Below are positions 21,365 through 28,157 of a DNA stretch of 28,157 nucleotides, one piece after another. The notes under the pieces are model-generated. The model was given only the letters and a program-made list of their open reading frames with translations. It searched no databases and was not told the DNA's origin. Source of the DNA: Saccoglossus kowalevskii (Eukaryota; Hemichordata; Enteropneusta; Harrimaniidae). The DNA is taken from positions 1,761,220 through 1,789,376 of the forward strand of contig NW_003119425.1 in the NCBI RefSeq assembly GCF_000003605.2, in the 5' to 3' direction. Numbering within the stretch: position 1 is the stretch's first letter; each line of letters starts with the position of its first letter. Made by a program: the position numbers and the translations under genes.

Positions 21365-21862
21365 TTTCTAACCCCGGGAGTCACTCTATATACTGTTACT
21401 ACCCCATGGAGGTGGTGTTTTTCAGCTTCTAAAGCGGATTCGCGCAGGGGGCAAATAGGTCCCCTTTAGAATGAAATGCCCCAATGAATGAACTTACAGG
21501 GTTACTGCGCCCGCTGTAGGCCCCTCTTGCAATCACAACTTCCATACACCGCCCTGGCCCCGAATTGGCGGCCCACACGCCCGCCCCAACTTTCCCACCA
21601 GAGACTTTCCCGCTACTTCCAACACGAGCATACAGAAAGTCATCCCGGAGTCGTACACTGCTCCGAAACTCCTTTCGTGTCTCGGCCTTATTCGCACAGA
21701 TTGATAAGACGGCTCTCGATGGGGTGTACTAAATTTACATTGCGTCAGCAATAGGGGATATGGTTTGCTAATGTGGTGCCAGTCCTAGTGGGCCTATTAT
21801 TTATTTAGCAAGAATGCACATGGTGTAAGGTTTTAATATAGAGTGACCCCCGGATTTCTAAC
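21365..21862. mobile_element. 482-bp non-autonomous DNA transposon with 8-bp target duplication
   Basis: The element is 21373-21854. Its ends CCCGGGAGTCACTCTATA and (reverse complement of the right end) TCCGGGGGTCACTCTATA match at 16 of 18 bases. TTTCTAAC flanks it exactly on both sides (21365-21372 and 21855-21862), a perfect 8-bp target duplication. Eight bases fit the hAT, P, Merlin or Zisupton groups; the ends do not start with the usual hAT CAG. The core (about 21500-21720) is much richer in GC than anything around it and has open frames on both strands (21488-21754 on +, 21533-21751 on -), neither recognised. It may be captured host or foreign DNA. The intact target duplication points to a fairly recent insertion. 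Confidence 0.8.
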
Positions 21863-22100
21863 GGAAACACAACAAGGATTGAAATAGATTTTTTTACCTG
21901 CATGCACAGTGTGCATGATTAATTTGAAATTTATCTGCAACAACTTGTGAAATGCACCACTTTTAAAGTTTTAATAAAGTTTAAAGTTTCTTCATAAGAT
22001 GTGTTAACTCGTCGTCATCGGACCATGCAGCCATGTATGGGGTATTCTGCTTGTTTTGCTATCTTGAAACCACAAGTCAATTGCACTGTCACTGTTCATC
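21863..22100. other. Short unassigned stretch
   Basis: Contains a TGCATGCACAGTGTGCATGA near-palindrome (about 21899-21918). Nothing else is seen. Confidence 0.3.
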
Positions 22101-22519
22101 ATCAGATACATTGATTGCCATTAATGCTGTTAAGGTTCCAGGTTGAAGCCTGCTCCACTTTTAATTACTGACATTAGTTCACATACTGCTGTACACTTAT
22201 AATTGTTTCCAAACACCAACATCACTCTATTCCAGATATCAAGATATTTCAGGGATTGGCCTTCTGTCTGTTTTCTTTCAATTTATGTGTCAATTTCATT
22301 ATATTGTATTCAAGTATCTGTTTGAAGTGACTGTACAAACGTTTAACATCATCATCTTCATATACCTCTGAAGTCCCACTAAGCCACATAGCAGGATCAC
22401 TGTGGACTTCAAGATTTCATTTTCAACTAAATCTTAAAAATCTTAAAATACTCTGTACAGTTAATTATATTGCTTTCTTTGATTCTTTTATAGCTTTTTG
22501 CTGTTTTGACTGGGTGTGA

Positions 22520-23696
22520 CTATCCCTCTTGTAGTGAGATGCCTTCATATACAAGTTTCCCATCAGCATTAGTAGATATGCCTTCCATTATTCATGAGTT
22601 CAGTTTGACTACATCTTCATACTGTAGCATCAGCTTCTTTACAGACTCAGCCATATTTCTGACTCTTTCTACAGTAACCTCATTGTCTTGGAGGCATTTA
22701 CTGAGTGTACTTATCATTCTAAAGTAAATTTGCAGGAATTTACAGAACATCAAAAACTTAACACTACTTTCTACTCTAGTTTCACACTTTGCAACACTTT
22801 CCAACTACTTTGCAATCAATCTAGTTGCACATTTGTCATCACTTTCTCACTACTTTGCTCCTTAGAATCACACTTTGCACCACTTTTCAACTACTTTGCA
22901 CCTTAGATTCACACTTTGCACCATCATTTTGTCAACATTTTCAGGGAATACACTGCTTTGTCTTTTCATTCTTTTCCACCATGTATTCTAACATCTTCTA
23001 TATGTGCAATATGAACTTTGTAGTTCCTATTCATGAGTATAGCCTGAACTCCTCTTTCATGATGAGGCACTCATCTTGAACCACTAACATTCACTGGCCT
23101 TACAACTGAAATACACAACGCTTTCCCAGCATTCCTAAAAGTAGCCCAATTCAGGGGAGAGTACTTATAGAAAAGGTACACCTTCTGAATAAATTCATGG
23201 ACTACAGCGGGATATTTGCTTTAGAACAACAAGTTCAGGTCTATGTGCAAGACAATGAACAACAACTAAGTGTGGTACATCTTCTTTCAATCTCGTGGCT
23301 ACCCCTGATTTCGACCCCATCATCACACTGGCACCATCAAAACATTAAGATTTTCCTTCCTTCATTCAGCTTTAACAAGTGGTTTAAATGTTACAGATCT
23401 GTATGTTGGCCTACCATTTTTAATGTACTTAACATATACAATTTCCTCAGTAGTAATATTAGTTTCTGTGCTTCCATTTGACAGTATAGCAAAGTACTCC
23501 GATTCACTCATGTCTTTGATCATCTCAACGCGTTTACTTTCATATATGTAACCTGTGAATGTCCGTGCCTGCTTGTCATTTGCATAGGTTTCACTAACAT
23601 GTACATTATTAACAGCCAATAATCTGTCCAGGAAAATCTGTGAATGGACGTCCGAATTTAGCCAGGAAGAAAGCCACACAAAATAAAACTCTCATT
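22520..23696 (-). repeat. Internal duplication of the hAT relic, copy A
   Basis: About 1177 bp, matching 23711-24385 in order (shared blocks include ACAAGTT.CCCATCAGCATT, CATGTATTCT.ACAT.TTCTATA, CTGAAATACACAACGC and GTCTTTGATCATCTCAACGC). It keeps the DGASVMMGSKSGVATRL portion that copy B lacks. Confidence 0.85.
22777..22925. repeat. 41-45 bp minisatellite inside copy A
   Basis: About 3.5 imperfect units begin at 22777, 22822, 22863 and 22904. Each starts TAGnnTCACACTTTGCA or close to it and contains CAACTACTTTGCA. Copy B lacks the array, so it expanded after the duplication or was lost from B. Confidence 0.75.
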
Positions 23697-23710
23697 TGTT
23701 CTTTGAGGAC

Positions 23711-24385
23711 TACCTGGTCCCTCTTGTAATAAGATGCCTATCATATACAAGTTACCCATCAGCATTAGTAGATATGCCTTGCATCATACATTCTTTCAGT
23801 TTGTCTTCATCTTCATCTTCATACTATACAATTGTCACTGTCTTGGGAGCATTTACTGCACTATCATTCTGAAGTAAATTTGCAGAAATTTACAGAACAA
23901 CACAAACTTAAAAATTTTCAACATTTTCAGAAAATACACTGCTTTGTCTTTGCTTTCTTTTCCACCATGTATTCTGACATTTTCTATATGTGCAATATGA
24001 AATTTGTAGTTCCTGATTATAGCCTGAACCCCTCTTTCATGATGAGGTACCAGCATTCACTAGCCTTACAACTGAAATACACAACGCTTTCCCAGCATTC
24101 TTAAAAGCAGCCCAATCCAAATCCTCATCAGCAATACTCATGAGTTTCTGTACTTCCATCTGACAGTATAACAAAGTACTCTGATTCACTCATGTCTTTG
24201 ATCATCTCAACGCGTTTACTTTCATATATGTATTCTGTGAATGTCTTGCCTGCTTGACATTTGCATAGGTTTCACTAACAGGTACATTATTAACAGCCAA
24301 TAATTTTATCTGTCCAGGAAAATCTGTGAATGGACGTCCGGATTTAGCCAAAAAGAAAGCCACACAAAATAAAACTTTCATTTGT
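23711..24385 (-). repeat. Internal duplication of the hAT relic, copy B
   Basis: About 675 bp, similar to 22520-23696 but missing the stretch equivalent to about 23150-23460 and the minisatellite at 22777-22925. It is otherwise slightly more complete than copy A: it keeps GQIKLLAVNN where copy A has lost bases. Confidence 0.85.
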
Positions 24386-25118
24386 TTCAGTTCACTTTTC
24401 CCATTCTAATCAAAAGTCGTTCTATTGGTCTGTCTTTTGGATTACATTCCCAGACTTGTTTTGATAATACAGCCTGGACATGGTTACGTGTATTTTCATG
24501 ACCATTTAAAACATGTAATCGAAAGGAATTACACTCTTGTGTGTGGAATTTGTTTACCTTTCCACTGTTGCCAAACTTCTGACATACATCACAAAACATT
24601 AAGTTATTTTTTTCATCGAATATCAGCCATTTTTACTCTTGAAGCCACGTCTGTTGAAAACGATAAACCCTTTTTTTAGTGGGAGGCCACTCAATCAATG
24701 AGTCAAACGAAGTTGTACCCACGTTACGGTCCCCAGTGTTAATACATGTATCACTAGTACTCTGAGATTCAATAATTCCTTCAGTGGTAGAAATGTGTCC
24801 AAGTACTACATCCTGTTCGAAAATATTTCCATTATCGGGATCATTTTTGGTTGCTTGAGATACTGGGCATTCAGCCGTCTCAGATTCTTTTAACGATGTT
24901 AATATTTCACGGTTGAAAAGGCTTCGTTGTTTTGATATGATTGTATTCCAACAGAATGACACGCGAGTACCGAGCATGCGTAAATCTGTATGCTGTTTTG
25001 TGGTCACGCTAGACCCGAAGTACTCCCACAATGCACGCGAGTACGCTACCAATTTATTTCCGGGTTCTCGATTGATGCCGTCACGAATGAATTTGCTTTT
25101 TTAACTTGTGTTTTTTAG

Positions 25119-25619
25119 TTAATAATTGAAAGATATTGAAATAATGGTGAAATAATTGAAATATATTGAAATAATGGTGGAATAATTGAAAGATATTGAA
25201 ATAATGGTGGAATAATTGAAAGATATTGAAATAATGGCGAGATAATTGAAAGATATTGAAATAATGATGAAATAATTGAAAGATATTTAAATAATGGTGA
25301 GATAATTGAAAGATATTGAAATAATGGTGCAAAAAATGAAAGAAATTGAAATAATGGTAAATTAACTGAAAGAAATTGAAATAATGGTAAAATAATTGAA
25401 AGATATTGAAATAATTGCGAGATAATTGAAAGATATTGAAATAATGATGAAATAATTGAAAGATATTTAAATAATGGTGAGATAATTGAAAGATATTGAA
25501 ATAAAGGCGAGATAATGGTGAAATAATGGTGCAAAAATTGAAAGAAATTGAAATAATGGTGAAATAATTGAAAGATAATGCAATAATGGTGAAATAAATG
25601 AAAGATATTGAAATAATTC
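25119..25619. repeat. 30-bp minisatellite with 180-bp higher-order repeat
   Basis: About 17 units of a 30-bp sequence (ATAATTGAAAGATATTGAAA then TAATGGTGAA). Variants differ at a few sites (ATGGTG, ATGGCG, ATGATG, TTGAAA to TTTAAA). 25261-25320 and 25441-25500 are identical over 60 bp, 180 bp (six units) apart, so blocks of six units were copied. Since 30 divides by three, - strand frames stay open as ten-residue repeats (HHYFNIFQLF in one frame, ISPLFQYLSI in another). This alone is not evidence of translation. There are no unique spacers, so it is not a CRISPR array. Confidence 0.95.
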
Positions 25620-25817
25620 TATTTTGGCGGTGATCTCACCCGATTATTTCGAACCCTGCATAATCACGTGAATGTTCTAAATATTACTGGTAGATAACTG
25701 TTCAAGCTAGTATTGCTATAAATTATCACCAAATTATCACAGCCCTTTCATAATGTGTGCAATTAAATTATAAATACATGTACTTGCTTTGTAATTGTTG
25801 TTGATACCTCTTATTAG

Positions 25818-25990
25818 TGGATGAAGCAAGTGGCCACGGACACGCTAGATATAATTGACCATCTGTTGATTATACTTGCTGCTGCTGGTGTGTCCAACGC
25901 TGCTCTCGATGCAATCAAAGCCCTTGGCTCCCTTATCATTTCTATTGATAGAAAACTACTACATGCTGGTTGCCTTAATACAGTGTGGCG
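25818..25990 (+). CDS. Candidate coding exon of an unrecognised protein
   Basis: An acceptor-like ACCTCTTATTAG ends at 25817 and a strong donor CG|GTAAGT follows 25990. Between them the frame is open: W, then MKQVATDTLDIIDHLLIILA, then a run ending CLNTVWR, about 57 residues after the Met at 25821. Composition is that of an amphipathic, Ala/Leu/Ile-rich helical protein. Alternatively this is a first exon starting at 25821. The - strand is also open here. I recognise no family and found no partner exon, so the gene model is incomplete. Confidence 0.4.
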
Positions 25991-26640
25991 GTAAGTAAGG
26001 CTTTTGATTTTTTTCATGTTAATTTAAAGTGGCTGTGATTTGTTTCCAAGTCTTCATTGAAACAGCAGTTATTGTGCCGTGCATGGTTTCATTTCCACCT
26101 CGGGTGTTCTCACTGTATTGCCCTTAGTAAAGAAAACAAGTCTGTTTCTTTGAGGGAAACTAGTACATACACGACATCAGTCAGCTCTATGTTACAGCAT
26201 TGCATTGGGCAAGGATGTATCCAAGAGCATTTCTGTTGTAAAATAGCCATGGGTTTATACTAAGTCCCTTGTTTCAAAAACCATTTGTATGTACTAGATT
26301 CCATACTAAAAGCAATTGGATGCTCTTTTATAACTTTAAATCCGATGTATGCTCCTAAGTTCTTTTGTTTGTCTGATTTATGTACATTATATATTACCTT
26401 TTTTATTTTCGATCACAAACCCTTAGATATCCGCCCCATGGATGTAAATAGCAGCGTGGGTAAATCATTCTTATAATCTGTGAACTTGATACCTTGAATT
26501 TCCCGATGTGAAGTACATGAAGTGATGTGCGTTCTTGTCAATGCAATTCAAGTCATGTGGTTATCAGATAAGGGATTGTTTATTTCTCTGACACTGTCGT
26601 GTCGGGGAGTTCCTGCATGATAAGGTCTTAAAGCGGGGGA
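25991..26640. other. Unassigned stretch
   Basis: Probably intron if the 25818-25990 exon is real. Frames at 26057-26263 and 26285-26476 have no recognisable content. Confidence 0.3.
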
Positions 26641-26770
26641 GACGTCACGTGTGCATGCGTCAGATAACCATAGCGTGTCATTGTTTACAAACAAGAGTCT
26701 ACCCATAAGCCTTTTCGCTTTTAGCGTGTGTTGTTATTGTCGCTTGGGACTCAATTCCCGCGCGTGCGCA
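26641..26770. promoter_or_regulatory. Motif cluster resembling a promoter
   Basis: GACGTCACGTG (26641-26651) merges a CRE half with an E-box. TTGTTTACAAACAA (26681-26694) holds paired forkhead-type sites. CGCGCGTGCGCA (26759-26770) is, on -, a full match to the NRF1 consensus YGCGCAYGCGCR. The CpG content is locally higher than in the flanks. No exon could be attached to it. Confidence 0.35.
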
Positions 26771-28157
26771 GGTGACGATCCTCTCGCTGTAAGATAATTT
26801 GCAACTGTAGGAAAGAACACGAGTGTTGCCAATGCCTGCCAAGATTCTTTCATACGTAGTCTCAATGTCTTTAGAGATATGCTTTATTTGAAGTCTGGAA
26901 ATCAATCATATATGTTCAGTTCAATAATGTAGCTGTAGTTTAATTCGGATGTTGCTGTGCACAATGTTAAGAGTGCTACATGGACACATTCAAACCAGTA
27001 ATTTCTATGACACTTCAATTCATTGGCATAACTATCATTTCGAGCAATAACAGAGGGCATGTTCTTACATAACGTTCAATCTTTGTTTTTCTGTTTGTAG
27101 CATCGGCATAACATTTACGATGTCAATTTTTTTTTCACTTCAGAATATCTACTGTTTCATTACCTACTCCCGAATGAGTAGAATCTCGGTGCGAACTACA
27201 TGTTTCTAGATGCAACTTAGTAAGTGTTTAAATTATCCAACTTTAGGTGTGTACTAACTAGGCCTTTTGATTTTGCTTGTCTGAAAAAGATATCTAAATG
27301 CACGATATTACTGGAACAAATAAGGATATCTGCCTTCCTATTCGTATCCATGATACACTAACAATAAAGATAAATCTAACCATGTATATACCGTCATGTA
27401 TTATTATAACTGTCTTTACTATTAAGTTAAGCATCAGATTAAGCACTTTTGTTTAAAACGTTTCTTTCCAATATTGCTCACAGCGTATTTACAAAAAGTC
27501 TTCACTTAACGTCCTCAATGTCTGCTATAACAGTGCCTTTCGAAATTACCGAACATTTTGTTGGCTATACACAATGTAGGTTTCAAGTTGACTGCAGTGA
27601 TTGTTTATTTATATGTGTAATGAACATTACAGTAGCATTTCTGTGTGATAGTGATCTTTTTAGTTTGGTCATCTAGTTTGGGGCAACACTGAAGAAAAAT
27701 GATTCATTAATTTATTTAAATATATTTTTCATTGTCACAGCTCTTTATTTGATGTTGTCATTTATTGTACATATGAGCTTTTTCTGAAATAAATAATAAT
27801 AATTAAGCTGAAATTGACATAAAAATCATGATTAATGAAATGTAGCACATATACAAGAAGTTTAGATATCGATATCAGTTATAACTAACCCACAGTCTTA
27901 TTTATATAGTTGTTTAAGGAAGCCCCCCCCCCTCGACCACTGGGATAATAACATGTTTACAAAGACACACTGAAATGATAGAAATCAGGCAGTATATACA
28001 ATACAAACTCGCTCAAACTATCCAAAGAAACTACCACTCCGATAAGTAAATAGTTACGTTACATTGGTTTATAGAAGTCCCACATCTCTTTACACCTCTG
28101 AATGAATAATTATCTATTTAACACGTCATTACAGTAACGTACCATTTCCGAAAATAG
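26771..28157. other. Unassigned 3' stretch
   Basis: No supported gene. A T-run followed by CACTTCAG near 27130-27143 looks like a splice acceptor, but the frame after it is short. A 10-base C run lies at 27923-27932. Confidence 0.35.

Larger units (their letters stand above)
22100..25052 (-). pseudogene. Decayed hAT-type (ZNF862-like) transposase gene
   Basis: Read on - from 25052 downwards. A Trp-rich lead (RFQQTWLQE, stop at 24633-24635, KWLIFDEKNNLMFCDVCQKF) runs into a TTF/BED-like zinc finger with HVLNGHENTRNHVQAV and ends near 24387. Next is MKVLFCVAFFLAKSGRPF from 24385. The catalytic-domain pieces are ESEYFAILSNGSTETNITTE, EEIVYVKYIKNG and DGASVMMGSKSGVATRLKED followed by VHCLAHRPEL (about 23335-23225), all typical of the DUF4371/ZNF862-like hAT group. 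Later pieces are NEVTVERVRNMAESVKKL (22660) and, near 22200, a Trp-led end (LKYLDIWNRVMLVFG). Many frameshifts and stops are present, and part is duplicated in tandem (22520-23696 and 23711-24385). Such genes are either transposon relics or domesticated; the breaks here say relic. Confidence 0.85.

Noticed and set aside
21488-21754. 88-codon + frame and 72-codon - frame in the GC-rich MITE core
   Set aside because: Both strands are open, which is common in GC-rich DNA. No family resemblance is seen, so neither is called a gene.
23197-23481. 94-codon + frame
   Set aside because: The - strand carries clear hAT transposase motifs over the same bases, so the + frame is a shadow.
25081-25534. Long - strand frames over the minisatellite as a repeat-protein gene
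   Set aside because: Open frames are expected when a stop-free 30-bp unit repeats. Two different frames are open at once, and no promoter, start context or splice site supports translation.
25119-25619. Regular 30-bp repeats as a CRISPR array
   Set aside because: The whole array is repeat with no unique spacers, and the window is clearly eukaryotic.
1-28157. tRNA, rRNA or other structured RNA genes
   Set aside because: I looked for the tRNA B-box (GGTTCRANNCC) and found no full match with an A-box. No rRNA-like stretch was recognised.

Overview
The window looks like intergenic and genic DNA of an invertebrate animal. Support for this comes from AT-rich sequence, GT-AG introns, poly-A, poly-C and TC tracts, and decayed transposons of typical animal families (BEL/Pao, mariner, hAT). 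A marine lophotrochozoan such as a mollusc would fit, but that is a guess. There is one assembly gap, 13010-13371. Most open reading frames here are chance frames or remains of transposons.

Layout. 1-2900: mostly non-coding DNA with a TC/poly-A tract, a 21-bp CpG-rich inverted repeat (1487-1507 and 1743-1763) and a 31-bp direct repeat (1923-1953 and 2130-2160). 2900-7090: a cluster of broken BEL/Pao retrotransposon pieces in both orientations: gag on +, then an LTR-like promoter with integrase, RNase H, RT and protease remnants on -, then another RT/RNase H remnant on +. 7718-8602: an 877-bp element with terminal inverted repeats between two TTAA sites. 9470-9806: weak exon and promoter-like signals. 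10361-11604: a nearly full-length but dead mariner (DD34D) with both inverted repeats. 11605-14160: unassigned DNA around the assembly gap.

14160-16542 holds the one convincing intact gene, on +. Upstream E-boxes, a CRE and a TATA box precede five exons joined by four phase-1 introns. They encode a predicted 218-residue single-pass membrane protein: signal peptide, two six-cysteine modules (one per exon), a transmembrane helix and a short tail. The cysteine spacing resembles the N-terminal cysteine-rich domain of Dickkopf proteins, but I do not recognise the protein itself. This is the best candidate in the window for something undescribed.

18057-18440: an orphan hAT C-terminal fragment on -. 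19080-20299: a two-copy tandem duplication of about 610 bp. 21365-21862: a 482-bp non-autonomous DNA transposon with a perfect 8-bp target duplication and an oddly GC-rich core. 22100-25052: a decayed hAT-type, ZNF862-like transposase gene on - that has duplicated part of itself in tandem. 25119-25619: a 30-bp-period minisatellite with a 180-bp higher-order repeat. 25818-25990: a well-formed candidate coding exon on +. 26640-26770: CRE, E-box, forkhead-like and NRF1-like motifs that suggest a promoter. The rest, to 28157, shows nothing I can assign.

Apart from the five-exon gene and perhaps the 25818-25990 exon, no gene set here works together as a pathway. The dominant process visible is repeated insertion, inversion and local duplication of mobile DNA.
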